From Mytilus galloprovincialis (Eukaryota; Mollusca; Bivalvia; Mytilida; Mytilidae), in assembly GCF_965363235.1 (NCBI RefSeq), contig NC_134839.1, positions 113,640,517 through 113,704,516 on the forward strand: a DNA stretch of 64,000 nucleotides, given 5' to 3'. This document shows positions 53,201 through 63,800 of this stretch, piece after piece. How positions within the stretch are numbered: position 1 is the first letter of the stretch; each line of letters opens with the position of its first letter. A program made the position numbers and the translations under genes. Under the pieces are notes generated by a model. The model saw only the letters and a list, made by a program, of their open reading frames with translations. It was not told where the DNA came from and searched no databases.

Positions 53201-56200
53201 AGTATATTTTTTATTATAATTATATTCTAATTTGAATGTATTATGAAACGTACTGAGGATTCGACACAGGAGCGGCGGTAAAAAATCTTAGCAGGAACTC
53301 TTTTTCGTATCCAGTTTCCAATGTTGCGGGTATAGCAATATATGAACCTGGTTCAATAAGGAATCTGTATGTATTTTGTACATTGCCCATGTATATGTTA
53401 GATTTGTCACCTAACAGTTCCAGGGAAACACAATGGTCGTTTTTGCCGAGAACCTAAAATATAAAAAAAACTTCCGAGGTCTTATACACTATTGGTATTC
53501 ATTTACCTATACATAAAATCTGACTGAGAAGTTTCCAAATAGCTTCGCTAGATATATAAACACACAGTCATGTCCTATCTTATAATAGCCATTTATTAGA
53601 GAAGTTTGCTCTAACATAGTCAACTGCCATCAAGTTATTGAAAAAAATAAATTTCATACACGGTTAGTAGTGGTGTTACGTACCTTTATATTCAATACTA
53701 GGTAAAAAAAAGGGAGGCGAGGCTTATTTCATACACGGTTAGAAGTGGTGTTACTTCCCTTTATACAAACAAAAATGTACTGAGAAAAAAATTTTGTCTT
53801 TGTTTATTAAATATGAAAATGTTTTATGAATTTTGGTCATGTGTTATGAGCAAATACATTGCTTGGCAAATCGTCATCACTGGCCATTTTTAGGTTTCTT
53901 ACACCTGTCATTTATTGAATTTACTGTTTCGTTGTATTGTCTGTATGCTGTCAGAAGTAGTCCTGGAGCGAAAGCACAGGCCGATCCCTCTCTACCAGTA
54001 ACGTAAAAGGCTGAGCTAGCGAGGTATAATGTCATGAGACAGAGTATGAAAGAAAAATACGGTTACACACGAAAACCCATATGGAATATGGAAATACGGT
54101 TACGCTCTCACCCCATATGGAATTTACTGACCCCATATATACCGTATTAGGTCACTAGCACACTATGTAACTAATAATCTTTCTCTAGATTACCCAAACA
54201 AAAGGTTGGATAATTAAATAGGTACACAATTATACTTTCCCCTTCCCTTTCACGAATATGACCTACCGTTTTATTATAAACAACACGATGGGTGACACAT
54301 GTGGAGCAGGATCTGCTTACCCTTCCGGAGCACCTGAGATCTTCTCCAGTGTTTGGTGGGGTTCGTGTTGTTTAGTCTTTAGTTTACTATGTTGTGTATT
54401 GTGTCTATTATTTGTCTGTTTGTCTTTTTCTTTTTTAGCCATGCTTTTGTAAGTTTATTTTCGATCTATGAGTTTGGCTGTTCCTCTCGTATCTTTTCTA
54501 GCGTAGCTAACATTATGCTCTACACTAAACACTTTATACGTATTGAGGACATAAAAATACCAATACCTTGAATAGATCGCATCTGACTTCAGTAATATCA
54601 TTCCTACTCTCCAATGTTCTTTGTACTATCTGAACAACAAGGGCAACTTTACCTTCATCGTCCATAGCTACAAATATAAATGCATATACAAGAACAACAA
54701 GACACTTAAAAGTACGTTTCAGCTTTTTAGCTGAACACAGAATTATTTTTAAAGCATAAATAAAGTAATAATACATGTAGATATTTATATGACTTCAGAT
54801 ACAGCCAACAATTTCGTTTTACTGAATACATTCATTTTGAAATTGATATAAAAGATAAGTTTTTGAAATACTAAGGCTTTTCTGCCTCAGGAATAGATTA
54901 CCTTAGCTTTACTTGGCAAAACTTTTGGGAATTTTGGTTCTTTATGCTCTTCAACTTCGTACTTTATTTGGCTTTTTAACTTTTTTGGGATTTGAGCGTC
55001 CCTAATGAGTCTTTTATAGACGAAACGCGCGTCTGGCGTAAATACACAAATTAATCCCTGTATCTATGATGAGTTTATTTCGATCATCTTCATATGTCTC
55101 TTTCTAGCATCAATATTTGAAGGCTTATAAGTAAACACTTTTGCTGTGGTTGAATCGTATAAAGCGAAAACATACCTTTATCGTCGAGAGTAACACTGTA
55201 ACATGGATTCTTTGTTCGTTGTTCAGATCCGCCATTCTTTCCATCTCGCCAGTTTCCATATATACATGTAACGTAGTCTGAAAAATTAAAAGAAATTACG
55301 ATAGAAAAAAATATTAATCTCATGTTTTAAATGTCAAAGTGTATCTTGCAGCTTTTTATACGTATATGTTTTGCTTCTTGTTTAATACCATACAATGAAC
55401 ACTTTATTGTTCGACTCTATACCTATTGGTCTATGGGAAGTTGTTTCATTGACGATAAAACCACGTCTCTTTATAGTTATAATGATAACAAGAGACACAT
55501 AATAGTTGAACGAAATGTATAATTCTCTTCAATAACCACGATCTATACTATGTTAGTGAAGTATTAATGTGGAACGGATTCAGCAAAAAATTTATGTTGT
55601 AAGTTGGCGTTTTTTTTTTTATATAAGAATCCCTAACGTCAATATACGAAATAATAAAAGGACAAAACAGCTATATACCTTTTGTCCTATCCACAAATAC
55701 ATAAATTGTTTATTGCCAATGATATTCAATTTACTAAAAACTTAAAAAAAAAAAAACTACTTTAACCTTACATATGTGTACAGTATGGCTGTAACTATCG
55801 ACCTAAACATTACTTGATAAATGACAATAGTCAATACACAAATTCAGCGATGCTATAAAGCCTGTTGACAGACAATAATTTCAAGGAACGAAAAACAAAA
55901 AAAAAAACAAAAAAATCACTAAGCCATTTGATTCAAGTAGCGTCTTCAACCCCTATTTTAAACAGAATAAATTTTATCTACACCCTTTTTTTTTTATCAT
56001 ACTTTATAAAGTATTTGTAATAAAAATGGATACGTATGTAATGAAATCTTGACTACTTTCAAAAGTCCTATGTCATATTAATTTAAATTTCTTTTGATTT
56101 ATGTGCGCTGAGAACCCTAGTTTTATCAAGTCCCATTTTTAGTGTAATAAAGTGTGTTTTCGTTAATTGGTGTGGTATCCTTTTAAAGTTATCACTTTTA

Positions 56201-59200
56201 AATCAATATAAAAATGTATAATTTCATATTGTTAATTTTTTGAATTTGCATATTCACCGTACTAGTATTCGGGTCATTTACTTTATGATTTTACATTGTT
56301 TATTTTTGAATTTACATATTCCATGTGTTAGGGTCATTTATTTTGAGCTGACTAGTGAGTTGTTGTACAAGAGAAGTTATACTTGCGTTTTCTTACTTAA
56401 CATATCAGGAAATCCATCTCTGTCAAAATCCGGTGTTAGATTACAAATGGTACAATCATCAAAGTATCGCAGAAAATCATTTATATCCATATAAAATTCT
56501 CCGTCGTCTTTTGAAGGGTGTGGGACACAGTCTAATGGGGCAGTTTTCCATTTAGGACTCCTAACAAAATGAAAATATATTCATTTAACAAAATATGGTC
56601 CAATGATATTTATTCTTTTATTCTTGAGATCGTAGTGTATTTCGCAAAGTTCAATAGAATTTTATACACTGTACCGGACTACACCACCAAATCAATAGAG
56701 ATAAAGGCATCGACACCATGAACACTTCAAACTTTTTAACATTTACATTGAATGTGTAGCCAAAGGTACCATCTTCGGTTAGCTTGCTTGCTAGCTGAAC
56801 CGTGAAGTCATTGTTCTACTTTAAGAATAGTCCGACAGAAAACCAATCTATCTGTCTGTTGAACTATGCTAATTCGAAAGGACCTAATAATGACTTCACG
56901 GTTCAGCTAACAAGCTGTTACCTTTCGCTACACTCAATGGAATCCACTATAATAAATTATAACTTGATAGTATCTTGCTGTCTGCATTTGTGGTGTAAGA
57001 GTTCAATTTGTGAAAGCAATTTTTGATGAATTCAAAGATCGGTAGCACAAATTTTATATAGAATTATAGCTCCTTCTTTACGCGTTGTAAAGGTTTTTTA
57101 GGGCCCAAAAGAAATCAATGAAAGATTTGCAACACCAAACATCGAATGTTCAAACGATTAACAACATACATTTGTGGAAAAGAAAAGAACAAAACTGTCA
57201 AATCTGAAAAATATGTGTGATGTCAAGGAAATAAACCTAAATCTAAAATAAAAAAATATTATACACTTAGGTAATTTAAATTCTTAAATAATGAGTTAGT
57301 TTAACTTATAGAAAATTAGGTATGAAAAAGTAAAATATACCGAACTCAAATGAAAATAAAAATTGGAAAGTCCATTATCAAATTGCAAAATTAAAAGCTC
57401 ATAAACATCAAACGAATGAAAAATAAACCTGTCTTATTTCTGACTTGGAATTTTGGGTCCCCAGTACTCTGTACTTGTTTGGCTATAAAACTATTTTGAT
57501 CTAAGCGTCACTGATGAGTCTTATGTATACGAAACGCGCGTCTCGCGTATTAAATTAATAAGTCTGGTCCCTTTTTACACCACTGGGTCGATTTCACTGC
57601 TGGTGGACGTTTCGCCCACAAGGGTATCATCAGCCCAGTAGTCAACACTTCGGAGTTGACATGAATATCTTTTATATGGTCATTTTTTATTTAATTTCTG
57701 GCGTATTAGGTTATAATTCTGGTACCATTTGATAACTATTGGTACAGCTATGCTCTCATGTAAAAATTAGTTGTCTAAACCTGGTTTAAACTGGCTAAAT
57801 CTCTTTGTTGTATGACTGTCGAATAGAATTGAATTATAATGACAACGATGTGTGAACAAAACAAATAGACATAAAAGGTGAAAATTTCAATAAATAGAGG
57901 TACAGCAGTTAACACTGAGTTTTAATCTTAATCACTATAAAAACAAAACAAAATATGTCAACGAAGAAAATCAAAATGGCATATAGAAAAAGTACATAAG
58001 AAAAAGCGAAAGACAAGAATACATAAAAAGACTACAGCAAAACAACACACTGACGGAATGCAGTATCTAGGTACACTGAAAGGATATTACCCTAAATAAT
58101 AGACTTACAGTAAAGTTTGATAGTTTACAAAGACAAATAAACGAACACTATAACACATAATTTAGATAATACCGTCAGTACCTAGAATATATACTGTAAG
58201 ACCTTGTTTACGTTATAAAAAGTATTTGTATATTTAATATCTAACAAGTCCAAATTCCTTTTACTTAACATGTTTTTTTTTATTTGCAAAGTCCGATGAT
58301 TTTAGTTTGAGCGAGGACTAAACAACAAAATAAGGTTTTACACTTTAAATTCAACTTTAAATACTCTGAAGGCACACACAAAAGACTGTGCACAACTGCA
58401 GGTTAAATAAATAAATAAATGTTTTTTGCGTTCTGTGCTTTAGCGATTTCTTATTATATTAAGTTCTAAACCATATTTGAATTTCGTTCATTTGAATAAC
58501 ATTTTCGGTATTCCCTTTAAACAACAACATTATAATGCTATGAATATGGATTCGTTACCAGTAAAAATCCGTGTAATACATTTTATCATAAAGATTAATT
58601 TGATATTAATTGAAAATAAACTTAAAGGTAATCAAATGGAGTAGAGTAATTATGCACATTGTTTTAACTTATCTAAAAACTAAGTGATCAGGCACACACG
58701 TTTTAGTTTTGTTACAGTGTCTATTAAAACAATCCCATAAATTAAGTAAAGGTTTTGTATAAACGATTAATACCTTATATTAACATGTGATCTAGAATTT
58801 CCCAGATTCCCGAATGATATTATGACTTCAATGTGTACGAATAAATGGGGAAAACGAGTGAATGAGGTGCGTCCCTTAATAACATGAACAAGTATTTTGT
58901 ATAATCAATCGGATGGAATCTAGAGACCATCACGTTTGAACAGCCCTTTATAATAAATGCTTTGTGTTCGTCACCAGATAGGAAATTAAATACCTATCAC
59001 TCCATGGGCCGTTCCATTCACCGTTGCCCCAGGGATTTCTTAATCTTAATAACTTGGCTTCACCTACCTACAAATTAAAAAAAGTTACAATTTAGAATTT
59101 TTTATTATTATTATTGTTTTATATTTTTATTGATCGTTTTGGTGTTAAATCTTGAAAATACCAGAGACGTCTGAAAAAAATTGAATATAAAGCATTTTTC

Positions 59201-61665
59201 ACTTGTATATAAAAATCAAACAAAATTTGGAAATGTTCCATCAGTTAATTAATTTTGTTTATAAATTAAGTGTTGATGTACCAATATAAAGTATCTACGA
59301 TTCAGGTTTACTTATAAATATTTAAAGTTTTTAAATATTTTAAAACCACTTCTTAAAATGCTGTACACTTAGTATTTGAGAACACCCTCAGTTTTTGGTT
59401 GTGTTCGTGTTCTTATTCTTTAGTTTTCTATGTTATGTTTATTTTACCATTGTTTGTCTGTTTGTCTTCTTTTTTTTAAGCCATTGCGTCATTTCCGACT
59501 CATGAGTTTGAATGTCCCTTTGGTATCTTTCGCCTCATTTTAAATAAATAGTTAAGATTGTGCTATTTAATATAGCAGTCTTATTAAAAAAACCAAAAAA
59601 ACAGGTTCTTCGTTTTGTCTGTAAATGAAAATAAACTTACAATAAAAGCTCCGTTTATGGAATAAGCATGACCTCCTACCAATCCACGTTTACCGTCGTT
59701 TTTATCCTACAAAAATAATAGAATCAGAAAAATACAGAACCCCGAGTAAAACTTAATACATTGGCAAAATAAAAAGCTCAAACACATTATAACGAATGGA
59801 TAAAAACTGTCATATTCCTGATTTGATGTAGGAGTTTTTTTTAAAGTTGAAAATGTTGAATTGAACCTGGTATTATAGCTAGCTAAACATCTCACTTATA
59901 ACACGATAGATAATCATATGTGATAAAAGAATATTTATCAACTGAACTTACACTAAGTAAATGTTTAGTTGATTGATTGTTTTTCTCGCCAACGTTTTTC
60001 GCTCACCTGGCCCAATGAGCTAAGTGAGCTTTCCCGATCATCACTTGGCGTCCGTCGTCGGTCATGGTCGTCCGTCGTCGTCGTCCTTTAGCTTTTACAA
60101 CAATCCTCTCTTTTGTAACTACTGGGACAAATTTGAAACAAACTTGTCCATACTCGTTATTTGGTTAACTAGTTTTGATGTCCGATGACCCTCCCTGTCA
60201 ATCAACATGGCCGCCATGGCTCAAAATATACATATACTACATATACATATACTACGCCTTTTAACAGCTGGAGACCACGTCCACGTTTACAATACATAGT
60301 AAGACAACCTAATCAATATCAATTGCAACAACAACAACAACAACCCCCTAATGAAAAACCTTACCCTATATATTAATTTTTGTGTGTCATAGAGTTTTTT
60401 TATCATTGGAAGTATACTCATATCTCACATTATTTACAGGTTTAACCTTTTGGAATCGATTAAGATTTTTCTTTTTAATGTAATCAAGGATAATGAATGT
60501 TTTTAAAAAACTAAGTCTTTAATAATTTACACATCACAGTCATGTGTTTTTAGACTATTTCTTTTCTGATATATTCTATGTTTAATTTCCATACCGGACA
60601 ATTACATCCAACCATAGTTGTTGGGCATTGGAAAGCATTGTATAACCTTTGGAACAATCGTTTTGGAGACATCTTTTTCTCCGTGAAGTCGATCCTCTCC
60701 GCAACTCCTCCTGTTAAGTTCAAGTAGGAATCAGCTGTTAATCCCTCTGTTATTTCAACGTAAGATCCATATAATCTGTTGATATGTACAATACTATAGT
60801 AATTCACAAGAAGCTTTTTAGACAGAAAACTAACGGTAATACATTTGATAAAGTGCACAAAATATTATGAATTTTTGTATTTAAATGATAATGTCTTTGT
60901 ACTCTTTTCAATCAGATTGAATTGAGAAGATAAACATACAAAGACTGTTACACCAACAGTACCTGTTGTGTAAATATACCTGTTTGATACACCTAGGGGA
61001 ATATAAATAAAAGGAAAGGTTGGAAATGTTAATGATAGTTATCAAAGGTACCAGGATTAAAAGTTAAAAAAAAAAGTTATAAAGCCAAACTAGTACAAGA
61101 TAAAATTGAGAATGGAAATGGAGAATGGGTCAAAGAGACAACAGAACAAAAGTATGAATTATTCGAAATACTAATATTAAATATATGGGAATAAAAAGTT
61201 ACTTGGAGAATTAAAATAATAGTAAACAAACAGCATTCAAAAGTCAAATCGTATTATGAGTCAGACTTATGCAAGAGGATCATAAGTTTCCAAATCAATT
61301 TTACAATTTATCCAATATACTACATTGACCAAATCCATGAGTTCCAGGAGTTTTGCGTGTCAATTAGCATTGGTTACAAATAATATAATATTGAAATAAT
61401 TATGATAACCGTTCCTTTGGGATTAATTTTTGACATAAGTTGAGAAAAATCCTTAAACTTACTTTGCAAAAGCCTTTTCCAGAAGAGCCACCCACATCTC
61501 ATTAGGATCTGTTGCAGAGTGAGCCCCAGCTATATTTGTTTCATGTACAATTGGTAGGAAGTCATCTATGTATGTATCATTCCAAACACCAAATCTCCAG
61601 AACCGACAGTGAAATATCCCATCATAATCTTCCGACCCTATTTTGTAAGCATCACTCGGTATTAC
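49987..61665 (-). CDS. Calpain-family cysteine protease, 3' part of gene with two calpain beta-sandwich (C2L) domains
   Basis: At least eleven exons, minus strand, read from 61665 down: 61665-61463, 60775-60595, 59706-59641, 59067-58994, 56560-56397, 55277-55176, 54667-54567, 53453-53254, (51719-51675), 51383-51273, 50611-50538, 50220-49987. Phases agree at every junction except around the bracketed exon. The protease core is clear: [39 protein letters not shown], the catalytic His in [14 protein letters not shown] and the catalytic Asn in [15 protein letters not shown]. The Cys exon is beyond the right edge. Then [15 protein letters not shown] leads into a first C2L domain ([12 protein letters not shown] to [12 protein letters not shown]) and a second ([24 protein letters not shown] to [11 protein letters not shown]), ending at ECPIGIK. 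No penta-EF-hand follows, so this is a non-classical calpain with tandem C2L domains, as in CAPN7 or CAPN10; orthology is not claimed. It should be a calcium-linked intracellular protease. Confidence 0.85.
50538..50611 (-). CDS. Calpain exon, second C2L domain
   Basis: Encodes [24 protein letters not shown]. Joins the previous exon in phase 1 (rebuilding Glu) and the last exon in phase 0; donor GTAAGT. Confidence 0.8.
50672..50749 (-). mobile_element. RT element 3' tail fragment, minus orientation
   Basis: AAAGAGGGACGAAAGATACC, AAAGGGACAGTCAAACTCAT and ACAACTGACAACGCCATG are the reverse complement of the tail end at 1565-1630. It is about 78 bases long and lies in a calpain intron. Confidence 0.7.
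51273..51383 (-). CDS. Calpain exon, start of second C2L domain
   Basis: Encodes [36 protein letters not shown]. The G-x-NAGG and NPQF-K motifs are the hallmark of calpain domain III. Phase 1 at both ends. Confidence 0.82.
51675..51719 (-). CDS. Calpain linker exon, tentative
   Basis: A 45-base candidate between an acceptor (AATGACAG) and a consensus donor (GTAAGT). One frame reads [14 protein letters not shown] and joins the next exon in the right phase. Its upstream junction with the 53254 exon does not keep frame with the best donor (CA/GTACGT), so an alternative splice site or a further exon is needed. Confidence 0.4.
52021..52052. repeat. TA microsatellite
   Basis: About 14 TA units following TTATATTTA; calpain intron. 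Confidence 0.9.
52600..53130 (+). repeat. Degenerate tandem repeat in calpain intron
   Basis: Diverged units of about 45-50 bases with GAAAAG-AACACA-like, ATACTTTATTATACAAAC and CATTGACA phrases (for example near 52700, 52790, 52850, 52900, 52990 and 53040). Both strands have 70-80 codon frames, which I attribute to the repeat. Confidence 0.55.
53254..53453 (-). CDS. Calpain exon, end of first C2L domain
   Basis: Encodes [20 protein letters not shown], then [20 protein letters not shown] and [10 protein letters not shown]. The EPGSY-I-IPATLE segment matches the PGEYVIVPSTFEP-type motif of calpain domain III. Phase 0 at the start. Confidence 0.83.
53645..54185. mobile_element. Non-autonomous element with shared ends (copy 2)
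   Basis: The left end repeats CACGGTTAGTAGTGGTGTTA and GGCTTATTTCATACACGG as at 4641; the right end repeats CTCTCACCCCATATGGAATT, TACTGACCCCATATATACCG and CACTAGCACACTATGTAACT as at 5205. The interior is unrelated to copy 1. The left partner of the terminal palindrome is reduced. Confidence 0.65.
54236..54510 (+). mobile_element. RT element 3' tail, 5'-truncated copy
   Basis: Starts CCCCTTCCCTTTCACGAATA, five bases past where the RT stop would be, and runs to CCTCTCGTATCTTTT. Very similar to 1339-1625. It lies antisense in a calpain intron. Confidence 0.75.
54567..54667 (-). CDS. Calpain exon, first C2L domain
   Basis: Encodes [33 protein letters not shown]. Phase 1 in, phase 0 out. Confidence 0.8.
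54890..55075 (+). repeat. Dispersed repeat with ACGAAACGCGCGTCTGGCGT core
   Basis: Shares TTTGGCT, GAGCGTC, TGAGTCTTTTATAGACGAAA and the CGCGCGTCTGGCGTA core with 57460-57560. A widespread mussel repeat by recollection. Confidence 0.6.
55176..55277 (-). CDS. Calpain exon, start of first C2L domain
   Basis: Encodes [33 protein letters not shown]. The G-x-W-x-x-G-x-x-GG pattern opens calpain domain III. Phase 1 at both ends. Confidence 0.82.
55278..56396. other. Calpain intron
   Basis: AT-rich with A- and T-runs near 55610, 55745 and 55890. Nothing else recognised. Confidence 0.5.
56397..56560 (-). CDS. Calpain exon, end of protease core
   Basis: Encodes [69 protein letters not shown] corresponds to the DGEFWMSFEDF-type segment at the end of calpain PC2. 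Phases 2 and 1. Confidence 0.83.
56745..56945. mobile_element. Palindromic miniature element (copy 2)
   Basis: TTGAATGTGTAGCCAAAGGT, TTAGCTTGCTTGCTAGCTGA and ACCGTGAAGTCATTGTT face CAATAATGACTTCACGGTTC-like sequence and TTACCTTTCGCTACACTCAA. Same family as 6941-7205; the right arm is shorter. The apparent frame at 56802-57026 is a by-product. Confidence 0.75.
57340..57445 (+). repeat. SINE-like family B fragment
   Basis: CCGAACTCAAATGAAAAT, GGAAAGTCCATTATCAAATT, CATCAAACGAATGAAAAATA and CTGTCTTATTTCTGACTTGG. Confidence 0.6.
57446..57700 (+). repeat. Dispersed repeat with CGCGCGTC core and GGTGGACGTTTCGCCC tail
   Basis: ACTATTTTGATCTAAGCGTC, ACGAAACGCGCGTCTCGCGT, ACACCACTGGGTCGATTTCA, CTGCTGGTGGACGTTTCGCC and AGTAGTCAACACTTCGGAGT. 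It lies directly after the family B fragment. Confidence 0.65.
57701..58993. other. Calpain intron
   Basis: AT-rich intron sequence. Traces of family B-like phrases near 57800-57960; nothing else recognised. Confidence 0.45.
58994..59067 (-). CDS. Calpain exon with catalytic Asn
   Basis: Encodes [24 protein letters not shown]. The Asn in RNPWG is the third catalytic residue of calpains. Phases 0 and 2. Confidence 0.87.
59390..59535 (+). mobile_element. RT element 3' tail fragment
   Basis: CCTCAGTTTTTGGTTGTGTT, CGTGTTCTTATTCTTTAGTT, TCCCTTTGGTATCTTTCG. 5'-truncated copy in a calpain intron, antisense to the gene. Confidence 0.65.
59641..59706 (-). CDS. Calpain exon with catalytic His
   Basis: 22 codons, [25 protein letters not shown]-x-GHAYS is the calpain active-site His motif. 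Phase 0 at both ends. Confidence 0.87.
59720..59940 (+). repeat. SINE-like family B fragment
   Basis: AACCCCGAGTAAAACTTAAT, ACGAATGGATAAAAACTGTC, ATATTCCTGATTTG and CTAGCTAAACATCTCACTTA. It begins about 15 bases beyond the calpain exon, so the acceptor region (TTTTTGTAG) is almost in contact with the repeat. Confidence 0.6.
59999..60235 (+). mobile_element. Family C element, left-end fragment
   Basis: CGCTCACCTGGCCCAATGAG, ATCACTTGGCGTCCGTCGTC and AACATGGCCGCCATGGCTC. The copy stops soon after the GGCCGCCATGGC landmark. Confidence 0.7.
60262..60378 (+). other. CAA microsatellite with Pro/Gln-rich frame
   Basis: Six CAA units (about 60328-60345) in a frame reading [20 protein letters not shown], a Gln run, [10 protein letters not shown] and a stop. 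It lies in a calpain intron on the opposite strand. It could be a processed fragment or chance; no start or splice support. Confidence 0.25.
60595..60775 (-). CDS. Calpain exon, protease core
   Basis: Encodes [30 protein letters not shown], then MVGCNCP. KLYGSYE-x-L and DFTGG-VAE-like motifs match calpain PC1. Phases 2 and 0. Confidence 0.86.
60776..61462. other. Calpain intron
   Basis: AT-rich; phrases near 61040-61150 resemble dispersed mussel repeats (GTTATCAAAGGTACCAGGAT, AAAGCCAAACTAGTACAAG). Confidence 0.45.
61463..61665 (-). CDS. Calpain exon, protease core (first in window)
   Basis: Encodes [40 protein letters not shown], then [39 protein letters not shown] and EFW-ALLEKAYAK are the best-conserved calpain blocks after the Cys motif. 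It begins in phase 0 after a TTACAG acceptor. Confidence 0.88.
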
Positions 61666-62499
61666 CTGTAATTTAAAATGAGAAAATTGTTTTATGGATA
61701 CCCTCTTGTAAGAATACCTTGAGATTATTACAAAAACCCTGGTGATTCTTTATTGGTGTAGACGATAACGATTCAGGGTTGTTATGAAAGTAAACATCAT
61801 ATCATATGGTTTGATACCATTCCTTAATGGTGTATAATGTTCCTGCTAATCAACGTAATTTGAAGAAGATATAAGCATACACATTCTATTACGTTCATTT
61901 TATGAAAAAAACCTAAAATTATAACCTCAACAGTTGCTTAGAATCCATCATGATTCATCCTTATCGTTTTCATTTCCTAGACATATTTACTCATAGATGC
62001 CATGTATTTGTTAAATGTCCATTTGAAATTGTTACCGTTTTAATCAACATCCAGACTACACAAAGAGTATTTAATCTGACAGTGTGATTATTTGTGCACG
62101 GATTCAAGGAGAAATGATACATTTGGTCTCTCACCGTTTAGATTTCTAAGCATTCTAACTAAAATTAATAACATTGACTGAAAATATGTGTATCAACTTC
62201 TATTAAATAATACCAGTTTCGATTCGCTGGCTGTCAGGTGGTACATTCAGGGCCTATATAAATCAGGTGTTTGCTTGAGATATAAATGTTGCAAAAATAC
62301 CAATTGCTGTACATAAAACGCAAAAAAGTGCACACAAAGAGCAACTAAAACCGTATACAGTCAAAATGTTTTTGTTTTATTGTGATTAAGAATATAACAC
62401 AATATTGACTGCTGTACCACTATTTTTGAGATTGTTACTAATGAATTTGTTTGTTTTGTTCACACATCGTTGTCTATATAACGGAATTCGATGTGACTA
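61666..62499. other. Calpain intron, no exon seen
   Basis: I looked on the minus strand for the D-CWLLAA active-site Cys motif and did not find it here or up to 64000. Confidence 0.45.
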
Positions 62500-62715
62500 T
62501 CATACAAGTGAGAGGTTTAGCTAGCTATGAAACCAGGTTAAATCCAAAATTTTCTACATAAGAAAATTACTGCACCAAGTCAGGAATATGACAGTTGTTA
62601 TCCATGTTAGATGTGCTTGAGCTTTTGATTTTGCAATTTGATTATGGTCTTTCCGTTCTGAATTTTCATCGCAATTCAGTATTATTGTGATTTTACTTTT
62701 TGTTTAATATACCTT
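62500..62715 (-). repeat. SINE-like family B, minus orientation
   Basis: GTGAGAGGTTTAGCTAGCTA, CCAAGTCAGGAATATGACAG, GGTCTTTCCGTTCTGAATTT and CGCAATTCAGTATTATTGTG. Confidence 0.65.
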
Positions 62716-62944
62716 ATTGATTTATGAACTGACGTATAACAGACTACATATTTCTTTCAAGGCGTACTAAAAAGTTATATTATATTGAAATATTAATGCA
62801 GGTCGATGACCAACAAACAGCAATATCGCAGCGATGTAGAGAAAATGTAATGTATCATACCAATTTCCGTACATTCACTCAATACGGTTTCTTTTTAAAC
62901 ACTACTTTGGTTTACTGAAGAAGGGCAAACTTTATATATGTCTC

Positions 62945-63330
62945 TATTAAGCTAGGTTCACACTGTCGATCAGATATCTCGATGATCCCGATTGTCCAAA
63001 GTTCCCCGACCAAACTCAACCAAATTCTTGATCGGGCATGTTAACGACTTCTCCCTGACCGCCATCCGACTGTAAACGACCTTTACTCGACCATTCACGA
63101 CTCCTTAATGACTCCATCACGACTCCTTAATGACTCCATAACGACTTCTTAATGACTCCATCACGACTCCATCCCGACAACAAAATAAATACTTATCCGA
63201 TAATACCATGATCTTTACACGATCTTTACTCGATTAGCTAGATCAAATCAACTACTCACGATCTTAGCCTGATATCGACCAGACCAGATCGACCTGATTG
63301 TATATGGGTCGGGTATGCACCTTTTTAGTA
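62945..63330. repeat. Dispersed element with short ACTCC-rich tandem units
   Basis: Starts AAGCTAGGTTCACACTGTCG and is studded with GATC. At about 63088-63175 a 22-base unit (CACGACTCCTTAATGACTCC, AT) occurs about four times. No coding frame. Confidence 0.5.
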
Positions 63331-63392
63331 TAAAAACGTCCGATTTTTCTATTCCCTGCCGCTTCGGAGTGGTCATTTAGTTACCCTTGTCC

Positions 63393-63482
63393 GTCCGTAC
63401 GCATGTGCGTCCTAACATAACCCTTTATAATTGTATATTCTAGCTGGGGCATTATTGGTGTCTCATGGACACATTCTTCGTT
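63393..63482 (+). repeat. Family D element lacking its tandem units
   Basis: TTGTCCGTCCGTACGCATGT and AGCTGGGGCATTATTGGTGT, CTCATGGACACATTC match the two ends of 36795-37720 with the 155-bp units missing between them. Confidence 0.65.
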
Positions 63483-63483
63483 T

Positions 63484-63800
63484 ATTTGGATATAGAAAGA
63501 TGTAGTGTGAGTGCCAATGAGACAACTCTCCATCCAAATAACAATTTAAAAAAGTAAACCATTATAGGTCAATATACGGCTTTCAACACGGAGCCTAGTC
63601 TCACACCGAACAACAAGCTATAAAGGGCCCCAAAACTAAAACCATTCAAACGGGAAAACCAACGGTCTAATCTATATAAAATTTAAAAAACGAGAAACGA
63701 GAAACACGTATAAATTACATAAACAAACGACATCTACTGTACATCAGATTCCTGACTTACGACAGGTGCAAACATTTGCGGCGGGATTAAACGTTTTAAT
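63484..63800 (+). repeat. SINE-like family A copy
   Basis: GGATATAGAAAGATGTAGTG head, GAGACAACTCTCCATCCAAA, AACCATTATAGGTCAATATA, CACGGAGCCTAG, AACCAACGGTCTAATC and GACTTACGACAGGTGCAAAC tail. Confidence 0.7.
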
